DNA from: Chryseosolibacter sp964493505
GTDB lineage: Bacteria; Bacteroidota; Bacteroidia; Cytophagales; Cyclobacteriaceae
Direction: 5' to 3'
DNA length: 64,000 bases
Assembly: GCA_964493505.1 (NCBI GenBank)
Contig: CAZBNP010000005.1
Coordinates: forward strand, 1-64,000
The position numbers were made by a program, and so were the translations under genes. Numbering within the stretch: the first letter of the stretch is position 1; each line of letters opens with the position of its first letter. Below are positions 15,210-24,025 of this stretch, in pieces. Under the pieces are notes generated by a model. It had not been told where the DNA came from. It saw nothing but the letters and a program-made list of their open reading frames with translations, and made no database searches.

Positions 15210-15672
15210 TCAGCGTTCAATAGTTAGCGCTCCTTTCTGAGGCACGATGCAATCGCCGTGAAAGATGAAGAAGTAAGTACCCGATGCCACATCGGCACCG
15301 GTCCAGTCGTTTTGATAGTTTTGCGTTTCAAGAATGCACTTTCCCCTGCGAAAAGCATTACTGTTTTGCCCTCTGCCGTCACCATACTCAAAAAACAGGT
15401 TAGTCTGACTAACACAAAACCAGAACCCGTTGTAGATTGGGCTGTTATCCTGACTGACGAAAATTGGAAGAATATATTGAGACGAAGGTTCTACATACAC
15501 CCATGCAGAAATTGTAATTGGGAATATCAGATTATCCTAGATATTCCCAACATCCACATAATCGTCTACCGAGTCAAAACAGAATTGCACGACCTGAACT
15601 CACATCATCCGTTTGAGCGTAGACAGTTGGAGTCGCCATGCACAGAATCAAGAACGAGAGGGGAAGTTTCAT
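15210..15672 (-). pseudogene. LamG-domain type IX secretion substrate, decayed
   Basis: On the minus strand from an ATG at 15672 a signal peptide reads MKLPLSFLILCMATPTVYAQ. After a frame change come FDSVDDYVDVGNI, then ISAWVYVEPSSQYILPIFVS and NGFWFCVSQTNLFFEYGDGRG, the start and core strands of a LamG/concanavalin-like domain. The end, CILETQNYQNDWTGADVASG then TYFFIF and KGALTIER, is the last part of a type-B (gliding motility-associated, CHU) C-terminal sorting domain. At least two frame changes and a stop break it, and the middle of the protein is missing. Intact relatives are surface-exposed or secreted proteins exported by the type IX system. The 15673-15835 gap shows nothing else. Confidence 0.8.
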
Positions 15673-15835
15673 TATTTAATAAGTACGAGTGTAAATCAAA
15701 ATTAAGCCAGAATAGGAAGATTTGCGATGAGAAATTTTATCAACAGTACCTATCTTGCGCCACAGAGATTCATAATAGGCAAACGCAAGTGATTACTTTT
15801 CATGTTCAAAAAAGAGCTTCACCGCAGTCTTTCGA

Positions 15836-17269
15836 ATGATAAGTAAGAAGTTCATTAAGAATTCAATAATATACACGGTAGCGGGAATGTTGCCGATGGC
15901 AAGCGCGGTTATACTGCTTCCGTTTTACCTTCAGTACCTCCCACTCGAGCAATACGGGCAGCTCGCTTTCTACTTGGCCTTTTCCATGTTTGTACAGATC
16001 CTTGCAACTTACAGCATTGATTCCTCTCTGTATATCTACTACCATGATTACAAGAAACAACCCGCTGTACTAGCATCGCTGATCAGTTCGGCCTATGTCT
16101 TTATGGCGGTGCTGGGCGGCGGCCTGTTGATTCTATTTGCACTGTTGGGGCAATGGTCGTTCAATCTTATTCCCGATTCAAATCTTTCTTTTTTTCCATA
16201 CGGTTTCCTGTCTGTACTGGCGGCTGTGTTTCAGGCATTCTTCAAAGTACAGAGCAGCCTGCTGCAAACACAGGAGAAACCCGAGACATTTTTCTGGGTT
16301 AACCTCACTTCGTTTTCGCTGATCGCATTGTTAACAGTAGGTGGGTTAATGCTGTATCCGGAGCAGCTCGTTGGCCCCATTGGAGGACGGGCGGCGGCGG
16401 CCGTTATTTCAGGAGCATGGGCTATGGCGCGCGTCTTTGGTCAATTTGGCCTCCACTTCGATTTCCCTTTGCTTAAATCAACGTTCAAGATCAATAACTC
16501 ATCGTTCATCTACCTGGTTCAGCAATGGTTCATCAATTATTTCGACCGTTTCCTGATCACAATTTACCTCACTTTTCAGGATGTCGGCGCGTATGACTTT
16601 GTGTGGAGGTGTTTGCTCGTGATCGATCTTATCATTGGGGGGCTATACAACTCTTTTTATCCAAAGGTAATTGCAAGTATTGCGGAGCAATCAACGAAAG
16701 GGTCTTCGCTTGCTATCAATCGGTACTACCATGGACTCACGTCCGCAATCATGCTACTCGTAACAAGCGCGATCTTCGCACTACCATTTCTCGATCGATT
16801 TGAATTCATGAAGCCCGAGTATGCGTCTGCACTGGCGTATGTTCCCTACATGGGATTGATCTATCTGGTGCGGGCTATGCGGTTCTATTTTGGACTCCCC
16901 TACGGTGCGATGAAGTACACCAAACCGTTACCGGTTATCTACCTGATTATCTCCTTTATTAAAATCGGGCTTATGGTGATATTCATCCAACCCTACGGTA
17001 TAATGGCAGTCATTGGCGCATCATTTATAAGTGCAGTAGTTGAGGTAGTGTTACTTTTTATAACAATCAAAAACAAGTTCATCTTTCGCTTTAACGTACT
17101 CAAAATCGTTATTGCACCTTTGTCACTGGCGCTGGTCATCGCTATTTTGGAAGGACGAACCAGCCTTCCCACGGATGCGGTACACGCATTTTACATCATT
17201 TTTTCGTTGCTGTTGCTGTTCTGGCTGTACCGCAATGAGATCGGGTCACTAGCGATCAGAAAGCGCTAA
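15836..17269 (+). CDS. Polysaccharide flippase (Wzx-like, MOP superfamily)
   Basis: 477 residues, almost entirely hydrophobic, with about 12-14 predicted membrane segments. The N-terminus (KNSIIYTVAGMLPMASAVILLPFYLQYLPLEQYGQLAFYL) is typical of oligosaccharide flippases of the MATE/MOP superfamily, which move lipid-linked glycan units across the inner membrane. It opens a cluster of glycosyltransferase genes, and the downstream genes are on the opposite strand, converging with a 14-bp overlap. The substrate is unknown. Confidence 0.9.
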   Translation: MISKKFIKNSIIYTVAGMLPMASAVILLPFYLQYLPLEQYGQLAFYLAFSMFVQILATYSIDSSLYIYYHDYKKQPAVLASLISSAYVFMAVLGGGLLILFALLGQWSFNLIPDSNLSFFPYGFLSVLAAVFQAFFKVQSSLLQTQEKPETFFWVNLTSFSLIALLTVGGLMLYPEQLVGPIGGRAAAAVISGAWAMARVFGQFGLHFDFPLLKSTFKINNSSFIYLVQQWFINYFDRFLITIYLTFQDVGAYDFVWRCLLVIDLIIGGLYNSFYPKVIASIAEQSTKGSSLAINRYYHGLTSAIMLLVTSAIFALPFLDRFEFMKPEYASALAYVPYMGLIYLVRAMRFYFGLPYGAMKYTKPLPVIYLIISFIKIGLMVIFIQPYGIMAVIGASFISAVVEVVLLFITIKNKFIFRFNVLKIVIAPLSLALVIAILEGRTSLPTDAVHAFYIIFSLLLLFWLYRNEIGSLAIRKR

Positions 17270-18383
17270 TCTGTCGGTAGATCTTGTCAATCCGACGCAA
17301 GAAAGCTTCAGATGAATAGTTGTCCTCGACATTCGCTCTGATCAGGTGGCGATCAAACGTCTGGTAGTTGTCGATCATCCAGTCAACGGATTGTCGTAAT
17401 TGATCAATGTCGTTGACAGGAACCATTCGCCCAACGTCTTCGCTCATATAATCAGCCGGACCTCCGCTTAAAGTGGTTACAACGGGGAGTCCACAAGCCA
17501 TCGCCTCCACAATCACCATTCCAAATGCTTCAGTGCGACTGGAACTGATAAAAAAATGAAGTTCCTTCATGAAATCAGGAACATGGTCAATAAATCCGTG
17601 AAACTGGCATCTGTCCATTACCCCGAGCGATCGTGCCAACTCCTTATAATATTCCAGATAAGAGCCAGCCCCTCCAATATGCAATACGAAGTTCTTGCGA
17701 ATGGGCGCAATCGCCTTTAACAGCAAATCAAGACCCTTGCGATGAGTCTCAGTACCAAGCCCGCCAAGGAACCCGGCATGAGTGCGCTCACCGGGTAGGC
17801 TGACCACGGCATAGTCGCTCACATGAATTAGATTGGGAACTACTTCAACCTCCCTGTCGATCACAGCACTGATATTCTTCGCTGCCCACTTACTTACTGC
17901 AACCACTTTAGCAGCGCGTCGCAAAGCGAACCTTGTCACTACGTGATGGAAGGGACTTCGGAAATTATCGGTAAATCGGGATGTGTGGTCCGACACAATA
18001 AACGGCAGACCAAATAGTCGCGATAGACAATACGACCAAATAGCGCCCGGATAAGCAATGTTACCATGAATGATGTCGGGCTTAAACTTCTTGCTCACTT
18101 TTCGCGATACCCAAAGGGAAACCAACAAATACAGCAGCTGATTGAGAAAAGGGAGTGAACGACGCATAACGACCCGGTACTCCCGCACGTCATGATAAAC
18201 TGAGCTTTGCAAACGCCACGAGAAAAGACCGAATCGACGGTAATCAACTTTCGATGATATCACGGCTACCTTGTGCTTACCACTCACTGCTGCTGCCTGG
18301 TCGCGGATAAAAACACCATGATGACGAACGTTTTCATCCGGGTACCAGGGGGTTAAGAAAAGGATCTTGAGTGGCAATGTCAT
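17256..18383 (-). CDS. Glycosyltransferase family 4
   Basis: A 375-residue GT-B enzyme. The N-terminal FLTPWYPDENVRHHGVFIRDQAAAVS is the usual acceptor-domain start of GT4 proteins. The C-terminal donor site shows SSRTEAFGMVIVEAMACGLPVVTTLSGGPADYM, with the EX7E pattern. IHGNIAYPGAIWSYCLSR lies between. It would transfer a sugar from a nucleotide donor to a lipid-linked or surface glycan. Its start shares one base with the FkbM gene stop, so the two are coupled. Confidence 0.93.
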   Translation of the reverse strand: MTLPLKILFLTPWYPDENVRHHGVFIRDQAAAVSGKHKVAVISSKVDYRRFGLFSWRLQSSVYHDVREYRVVMRRSLPFLNQLLYLLVSLWVSRKVSKKFKPDIIHGNIAYPGAIWSYCLSRLFGLPFIVSDHTSRFTDNFRSPFHHVVTRFALRRAAKVVAVSKWAAKNISAVIDREVEVVPNLIHVSDYAVVSLPGERTHAGFLGGLGTETHRKGLDLLLKAIAPIRKNFVLHIGGAGSYLEYYKELARSLGVMDRCQFHGFIDHVPDFMKELHFFISSSRTEAFGMVIVEAMACGLPVVTTLSGGPADYMSEDVGRMVPVNDIDQLRQSVDWMIDNYQTFDRHLIRANVEDNYSSEAFLRRIDKIYRQISAF

Positions 18384-19270
18384 TATCGATTATCCGTAAT
18401 AAACACCGCATTCGAGAACGGCCGGACCACTAACGGCACTAGTTGATCACGAGCAATCCCATAGCCATGATAACCCAATGATTCAAGCCAGGCAATCATA
18501 TCATCAACCGCATAACCGGCCTTCCCCGCCGTTTCTTTGTTTAGTTCTACCATCAGTCCAGGCCGGAACTTTCTCAAAACCTGCTCGGCTCCCTTCAACA
18601 CCGCCCACTCCGCTCCTTCAACATCCACCTTTATAAAATCAACGCGAGAAACCTTATGCTGTCGCACAATCTCGTCCAGAGTAGTCATCCGGATTGTCTC
18701 AGTACCACCTTCCCCGGACACTGGAAACAAACTTGCCAAGCCTTCGTGGTTAGCTGAATTGTTGCTATTATAATAAATAAGTGCTTCCCCGAAGGAGTCT
18801 GACAACCCTAACTGGAAGCACTGAACGTTAACTAATCCATTCTGTTCGGCGTTGTGTACTAACCTTTCGTAGAAAAATGAAGTCGGCTCGAAGGCAAGGA
18901 CACGCCCGTTGCTCAACCGCCTTGCCGCAAAGACAGCGTATTCTCCCTGATTGGCCCCAACATCGACAAAAGTAAAATCCTCCGCCAGGAACCGGTTCAG
19001 AAATCGCATTTCATTAAACTCGTGAAACCCAGTCCAATAAAGCGATGCCCCCATCGATTTGGAGATATCAAGCGTAAACTTAAGATGCCCGTCGAAATTG
19101 CTAATCGTCACCGTCTTCGATGCTCGCCGTTTCCTGGTCCATAGCTTAAAGCTATAAACCGACATCAAATACGACACCTTTAACAAGGCATTGGCTATTC
19201 CCTGGGTATACAACAGTTGGGAGTTCAATTTCCTGAACAGATAAGCCAGCGCTGAGATCATTAGGATCAA
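18383..19270 (-). CDS. FkbM family methyltransferase
   Basis: A 295-residue SAM-dependent O-methyltransferase. Motif I is FVDVGANQGEYAVFAARRL and the later FIKVDVEGAEWAVLKGAEQVL is the FkbM signature. The N-terminal 60 residues are hydrophobic or basic and not clearly part of the fold. In glycan clusters these enzymes methylate sugar hydroxyls. It heads the two-gene minus-strand unit with the GT4. Two copies of TATTTTTG (a -7-like motif) occur on the minus strand around 19303-19322, within 60 bp of its start, and may serve it. Confidence 0.9.
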   Translation of the reverse strand: MILMISALAYLFRKLNSQLLYTQGIANALLKVSYLMSVYSFKLWTRKRRASKTVTISNFDGHLKFTLDISKSMGASLYWTGFHEFNEMRFLNRFLAEDFTFVDVGANQGEYAVFAARRLSNGRVLAFEPTSFFYERLVHNAEQNGLVNVQCFQLGLSDSFGEALIYYNSNNSANHEGLASLFPVSGEGGTETIRMTTLDEIVRQHKVSRVDFIKVDVEGAEWAVLKGAEQVLRKFRPGLMVELNKETAGKAGYAVDDMIAWLESLGYHGYGIARDQLVPLVVRPFSNAVFITDNR

Positions 19271-19444
19271 TTAGGTGATGTGATCGGCAAAAAATAAAGC
19301 ACCAAAAATACGTCAAAAATATGATCTTTGTGGTTAAAACGGATTTTCATGCTACGACAGTTAGTCAAAAGGCAATTCGATAAGATCGTTTCTTTGTCCA
19401 CCCGAAAAAAATAACCTGATACAGGATTTCCTCGTACCGAAAGT

Positions 19445-20587
19445 ATGAAAAAAATTCTCATCCTCGTATTCTCAAACCTCCGCCACGACGCCCGTGTCAA
19501 ACGTCAGGTAAACTGGCTGAAAGAGAAATACGCCGTCACGGTAGTATGCTTCGACAGCGACGACATCGCGAGGGTCAGGATTATACGAATCCGCCAGACG
19601 AAACTCGGAATAGCACGCAAAGCGCTGCTCGCCACAGCGCTCACCCTACGAGCCTACAGGCTGGCTTACCGCATCTTTCATGATTACGGGCATATCGCCA
19701 ATTCACTGACAGAAAATTACGACCTGGTCATCGCTAACGACATCGATGCGCTGCCTCTCGCCTTTAGTCTCCGGTCGGAGGCAAAGGTCATCTTCGATGC
19801 GCATGAATACGCCCCTCGCCATTTCGAGAATAACCGCACCTGGAAGATATTCTTTCAGCCTTTCTACATCCATCTGTGCCGGACGTATATTCCCCGGGTT
19901 TCCGCAATGCTCACGGTAGGCGAAGGACTGGCCAGGGAATATGAAAGAAATTTCGGTGCTGCGCCCGTTGTCATCACCAACGCTACCCGCTACCATGAAA
20001 TCACTCCTGCAGATGTCGATGACAACAAAATTAGGCTGGTCCATCACGGCATCGCCAATCCTTCGCGCCGGCTTGAACTCATGGTCGAGATGATGCGTCA
20101 CCTCGACCATCGTTTTACCCTCGACATGATCCTGATGACCTCCGATTTCGCCGCTCCGAAAACAAGAGCATACATTCAGGAGTTCAAACAAAACGCTGAA
20201 AAAAACCCGCGCATCCGTTTTCTCCCGGCGCTGCCCAGCGAGCAGGTAGTCGATACCATTAATCAATACGACATCGGTGTCTTCCTGATTCCTCCTGTCA
20301 ACTTCAACTACGCAAACACGCTGCCCAATAAGCTTTTTGAATACATTCAGGCCAGACTCGGTATCGCTATTGGCCCCAGCCCAGAGATGGCGGCGGTCGT
20401 GACCCGCTATCAGAATGGGGTGATCTCCGACAACTTCGACCCGGTAAGGCTCGCAGCGAAACTGAATACGCTGACGAAAGAAGATATTATCCGTTTCAAG
20501 AGCCAGAGTGCTGTCGCGGCCGGTGAACAAAACGCCGAAAACAATGGCGTAGTTTTCGACAAACTGATTGTGTCAGTCTTGTCTTAA
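19445..20587 (+). CDS. Glycosyltransferase (GT4-like)
   Basis: 380 residues with a GT-B layout. KKILILVFSNLRHDARVKRQVNWLKEKYAVTVVCFDSDD is the N-terminal Rossmann start, NYDLVIANDIDALPLAFSL and KVIFDAHEYAPRHFE are the usual inter-strand motifs of capsule and O-antigen GT4 proteins, and TLPNKLFEYIQARLGIAIGPSPEMAAVV is the donor-site region. The C-terminus overlaps the convergent GT gene by 15 bp. The sugar specificity is unknown. Confidence 0.9.
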   Translation: MKKILILVFSNLRHDARVKRQVNWLKEKYAVTVVCFDSDDIARVRIIRIRQTKLGIARKALLATALTLRAYRLAYRIFHDYGHIANSLTENYDLVIANDIDALPLAFSLRSEAKVIFDAHEYAPRHFENNRTWKIFFQPFYIHLCRTYIPRVSAMLTVGEGLAREYERNFGAAPVVITNATRYHEITPADVDDNKIRLVHHGIANPSRRLELMVEMMRHLDHRFTLDMILMTSDFAAPKTRAYIQEFKQNAEKNPRIRFLPALPSEQVVDTINQYDIGVFLIPPVNFNYANTLPNKLFEYIQARLGIAIGPSPEMAAVVTRYQNGVISDNFDPVRLAAKLNTLTKEDIIRFKSQSAVAAGEQNAENNGVVFDKLIVSVLS

Positions 20588-21958
20588 CGCGTCCGTATGT
20601 TCTTCCAATATATCCGCAAGCTTGCGGCTGACGTTGCGCCGGGAAAATTCGTGTGTGCCTGGCTCCCTACGCAAAAGGGGTTGCCCGTCGCTTTTCCACC
20701 ATTCCCAGGCATTCCGCAGGGCCGCCTGCATCCCTCCCATATCATCGTCGGCGGTCATTGTTCCGGGTTCGTAGGTCTTCAGTACGAACGCCGCGTCACC
20801 CTGTGTCGGGCCAACCCCTAACACCGGCAAACCTGTAGCGAGATATTCAAACAGTTTGCCGGGCAGAAATCCTTCGGCGTCTTTATATCCGGTAAGCACC
20901 AGCAGCAAAAGCGAAGTTGAGCCATACCGGCGCAGCAGCTTTTCATGAGTAAGGTTTCCTGTAAACCGCGTGACATTGTTCAACTCGGGATCCTGCTCTA
21001 CAAATTTCCGGAAGTCGGCATTAACTTCGCCGTTGAATTCAAGTATGACGTCTCCGGCAAAATCTTGTGTTGATCCCATTTCATTTTTCAGCGCACGCAT
21101 AAACAAACGTGGATCGCACTTCTCGTTCACAATACCCACGTGTCGTATCGTGAATTTAGCAGGCTTGCGATAGACAAAATCGATAAAATCGTCGTCGTCA
21201 AAACCATTGGTAAGCAGTCGCACACGCCGCCCCGAAAGTACCTCAAATCGCCTTTTGTAGAACGGTGTGATCGTAATGATCTCGTCAGCTGTTGTCAGCA
21301 CGCGTCGTTCCATCTTTTTGTGGACATTCCGCACCGGCCTGCTAACGTTAAGGCTATCCCATAGCCCCCACTCGCTCCACGGATCGCGGAAGTCGGCCAG
21401 CCATCGCAACTGGGGATACCTCTTTTTCAGTTTCAACCCGATCAAATGAACACTGTGCGGAGGACCGGTGGTAATAATTGTTTGAATGCCGTTGTCTTTC
21501 ACATAATCGGTCAGGAATTTCACCGAGGGCCGCACCCAGAACACGCGTGGGTCGGGAATAAAAAAATTGCCGCGTATCCAGGTTCCGATGCGCTGAAACA
21601 GCGATGTGTTTGTCGACGTGGTCGCCGGTGTAGATCGTTTGGCTGACCCGAAAATACGCGACAGACGGAAGAATGCGTCGTACGGTTCCCAGATCGGAAA
21701 CCGCATCACTTCCGCTTCGGGTGGAACGTCGCGCTCCAGCGAGTCGTCGCGGAGCGCAAAGGAGGGATTCTCTGGCGTGAATACATGTGGCTCCCAATTG
21801 TATGCGGGAAGGTATTTCACAAACTTAAGCCACCGCTGCACGCCGCTGCCTCCGCTCGGGGGCCAATAGTAGGTTATGATCAGTACTTTTCGCGATGGGC
21901 GGTCCGTCAAAGGTGAGTCATGATTTAGTGGTGAATGTACCTCGCTGTTCCTGCTCAT
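20573..21958 (-). CDS. Glycosyltransferase family 4-like protein
   Basis: 461 residues. The start KVLIITYYWPPSGGSGVQRWLKFVKYLPAYNWEPHVFTPENPSF is diagnostic of a Bacteroidota GT-B subgroup. IITTGPPHSVHLIGLKLKKRYPQLRWLADFRDPWSEWG is its central acceptor-domain motif, and FLPGKLFEYLATGLPVLGVGPTQGDAAFVL is the donor site. The gene ends inside the 3' end of the convergent GT and begins 20 bp from the miaA stop. It closes the glycan cluster. Confidence 0.9.
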   Translation of the reverse strand: MSRNSEVHSPLNHDSPLTDRPSRKVLIITYYWPPSGGSGVQRWLKFVKYLPAYNWEPHVFTPENPSFALRDDSLERDVPPEAEVMRFPIWEPYDAFFRLSRIFGSAKRSTPATTSTNTSLFQRIGTWIRGNFFIPDPRVFWVRPSVKFLTDYVKDNGIQTIITTGPPHSVHLIGLKLKKRYPQLRWLADFRDPWSEWGLWDSLNVSRPVRNVHKKMERRVLTTADEIITITPFYKRRFEVLSGRRVRLLTNGFDDDDFIDFVYRKPAKFTIRHVGIVNEKCDPRLFMRALKNEMGSTQDFAGDVILEFNGEVNADFRKFVEQDPELNNVTRFTGNLTHEKLLRRYGSTSLLLLVLTGYKDAEGFLPGKLFEYLATGLPVLGVGPTQGDAAFVLKTYEPGTMTADDDMGGMQAALRNAWEWWKSDGQPLLRREPGTHEFSRRNVSRKLADILEEHTDALRQD

Positions 21959-21978
21959 GGTATTGGTTTGCCGCCGTG

Positions 21979-22887
21979 TCAGTGATGTTCGCTAATGCGA
22001 ATATGGTTAATAATGGCGTCTGTTTCATGCGGATTGAACCAGGTAAATTCAGTGTCCTTTTTAAACCACGTCAGCTGGCGTTTGGCATATCGCCGTGAAT
22101 TGCGCTTTAACAATCGCACGCACTCTTCCAGATCATAGCGGTTGTCCATGTATTCAAATATCTCCTGGTAGCCCACCGTCTGCAGCGCATTGTGGTGCCT
22201 CAACGGAAACAGCGACTTCACTTCCTCGAACAGTCCCTCGGCGATCATACGGTCTACACGTTCATTTATGCGCTGGTATAACAGCTCTTTCGGAAGATGC
22301 AGACCGATCTTGACAATATCGAAGTCGTGCGTGGTCTTTTTGTTCTTGCGGAACGAGAGGATAGACTTCCCTGAATGCAGTTTCACTTCCAGCGCACGGA
22401 TCAGGCGATGTGGGTTATTGCGGTCAATTGCCAACAATGTTTCAGGATCACGCGCTTCCATTTCGCGCTGCAGCCAGGTTAACCCATGTGCTTCATACTC
22501 CCGAATGATAGCCTGGCGCACTTCCACCGGGATCTGCGGCATCTCATCAAACCCTTCGCAGAGCGCGCGGATGTACAGACCGGACCCGCCGCACAGGATC
22601 ACGTTTTCCCGATCTTCAAATAATTTCCGGATAACGCTGAGCGCGTCCACCGCATAGGTTGCAGCATCGTAGTTGTTTGTTACGCTCAGATTCCCGACAA
22701 AGTAATGCGGCACGTTGCCCATCTCGGCTGCTGTTGGTTTCGCTGTGCCGATCGTCATCTCGCGGAATAGCTGCCGGGAATCGGCGGAGACGACAGCCGT
22801 ATCAAACTCCGTCGCCAGCCGGGTAGCGACGGCCGTCTTTCCGACGGCAGTAGGGCCTGCTACAACAATGAGTTTCTTATCCGTCAT
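21979..22887 (-). CDS. miaA: tRNA dimethylallyltransferase MiaA
   Basis: 302 residues. It adds a dimethylallyl group to A37 of tRNAs that read UNN codons. The P-loop LIVVAGPTAVGKTAVATRLA is at the N-terminus, followed by VVSADSRQLFREMTIGTAKPT, then HYFVGNLSVTNNYDAATYA and VILCGGSGLYIRAL. The C-terminal NSRRYAKRQLTWFKKD is the RxxAKRQ tRNA-contacting motif. Length and order match the family. Confidence 0.96.
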   Translation of the reverse strand: MTDKKLIVVAGPTAVGKTAVATRLATEFDTAVVSADSRQLFREMTIGTAKPTAAEMGNVPHYFVGNLSVTNNYDAATYAVDALSVIRKLFEDRENVILCGGSGLYIRALCEGFDEMPQIPVEVRQAIIREYEAHGLTWLQREMEARDPETLLAIDRNNPHRLIRALEVKLHSGKSILSFRKNKKTTHDFDIVKIGLHLPKELLYQRINERVDRMIAEGLFEEVKSLFPLRHHNALQTVGYQEIFEYMDNRYDLEECVRLLKRNSRRYAKRQLTWFKKDTEFTWFNPHETDAIINHIRISEHH

Positions 22888-22961
22888 GCCGGACGCAATT
22901 TACGACAGTTATCCCAGACCGTTTACCGGCGGTTAAGGGGCAAATTATTGCAAATATCGTG

Positions 22962-22969
22962 TATCTTTG
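22962..22969 (+). promoter_or_regulatory. Candidate -7 element TATCTTTG
   Basis: An exact match to the Bacteroidota -7 consensus TAnnTTTG, 19 bp before the ATG at 22989 in the divergent miaA intergenic region. No convincing TTG -33 element is found at the usual 19-21 bp distance. It could start transcription of the 90-residue protein and MBL genes with a short leader. Confidence 0.45.
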
Positions 22970-22988
22970 CATGGAAGACCGATAGGCT

Positions 22989-23261
22989 ATGATTAAGTAC
23001 ACAAATCAATTCCTCGCGAAACTGGAAGACCTGATTGCCGAATCCGACTATACCCTGCGTTATGAAAAGGGCAACTTCAAGTCTGGATTCTGCGTGCTGA
23101 GAGACCAGAAGATCATCATTGTTAACAAGTTCTATCCGACGGAAGGAAAGATCAACGCATTGTACGACATCCTTCGCACCGTTGAGCTCGACACATCGCG
23201 CTTTACTGAAAAAAACCAGAAGTTCTACAACGACCTCTCCCAACAATCGGCCGCAGCTTGA
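22989..23261 (+). CDS. Conserved small protein of unknown function
   Basis: 90 residues with no signal peptide or membrane segment. The pattern YTLRYEKGNFKSGFCVLRDQKIIIVNKFYPTEGKINALYDIL looks like a small alpha/beta fold with a basic helix. I recognise the layout as one seen in Bacteroidota genomes but know no function. Its stop overlaps the TTG start of the MBL hydrolase (TTGA at 23258-23261), so the two are translationally coupled. Confidence 0.75.
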   Translation: MIKYTNQFLAKLEDLIAESDYTLRYEKGNFKSGFCVLRDQKIIIVNKFYPTEGKINALYDILRTVELDTSRFTEKNQKFYNDLSQQSAAA

Positions 23262-24019
23262 AAGTAACATTCCTGGGCACCGGAACCTCTCAGGGTGTGC
23301 CAGTGATTGGCTGCACTTGTGCAGTATGCCAGTCGCTTGACTTCAGAGATAAGCGACTGCGCAGCTCAATTCTTGTCGAAGTCGAGGATCGGACCTTCGT
23401 AATTGATACGGGACCCGACTTCCGCCAGCAAATGTTGCGCGAGCAGGTAAGCCACCTTGATGCGGTTATCTTCACCCACGCGCACCGCGACCATACAGCC
23501 GGCCTGGACGATGTCAGAGCTTTCAATTTTCTCCAGCAATCGGAAATGCGTGTTTACGGAACGCAAGCCGTTCTGGAGCAACTGAAAGTCGAATACGCCT
23601 ACGCTTTCGCGCCGAAGTACTATCCGGGCATCCCCCGCCTCAACCTGGCGGAAATAGACGACAATACCTTCGATGTCGACGGAGTGACATTCACACCCTT
23701 GCCGGTATTGCACCTCCACATGCCGGTACTCGGTTTTCGCATACAGAACTTTAGCTATATTACGGATGCCAAGGTCATCCCACCCGAGACAATTGACAAG
23801 CTCAAGGGAACTGAAGTGCTCGTCCTCAACGCCTTGCAGCGCGAACAGCATATTTCGCACTTCAACCTTGCGGAAGCGCTCGATATGGTTAAGACAATAG
23901 GTCCGCAGCGCACCTACTTCACGCACATCAGCCACAAGCTGGGACTGCATGCCGAGGTCGACGAGGAATTACCCGATCCTGTGTCGCTGGCCTTTGACGG
24001 GCTGCAGGTGATCTGCTGA
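23258..24019 (+). CDS. MBL-fold metal hydrolase, PhnP-like
   Basis: 253 residues from a TTG start coupled to the preceding gene. It has the metallo-beta-lactamase motif FTHAHRDHTAGLDDVRAF (HxHxDH) plus FVIDTGPDF, SYITDAKVIPPETI and THISHKLGLH. The N-terminal TFLGTGTSQGVPVIGCTCAVCQS, with paired cysteines, resembles the extra metal-binding loop of PhnP-type phosphodiesterases. The family suggests a phosphodiester hydrolase acting on cyclic phosphates or nucleotides; the substrate here is not known. Confidence 0.92.
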   Translation: MKVTFLGTGTSQGVPVIGCTCAVCQSLDFRDKRLRSSILVEVEDRTFVIDTGPDFRQQMLREQVSHLDAVIFTHAHRDHTAGLDDVRAFNFLQQSEMRVYGTQAVLEQLKVEYAYAFAPKYYPGIPRLNLAEIDDNTFDVDGVTFTPLPVLHLHMPVLGFRIQNFSYITDAKVIPPETIDKLKGTEVLVLNALQREQHISHFNLAEALDMVKTIGPQRTYFTHISHKLGLHAEVDEELPDPVSLAFDGLQVIC

Positions 24020-24025
24020 TCATAC

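Noticed and set aside
15258..15839. A 193-codon plus-strand open frame before the flippase gene
   Set aside because: It has no recognisable protein features and lies antisense to the LamG/CTD remnant, which explains the base pattern better.
19703..20530. A 275-codon open frame antisense to a glycosyltransferase gene
   Set aside because: It is the mirror of a real GT gene; composition and lack of motifs show a shadow frame.
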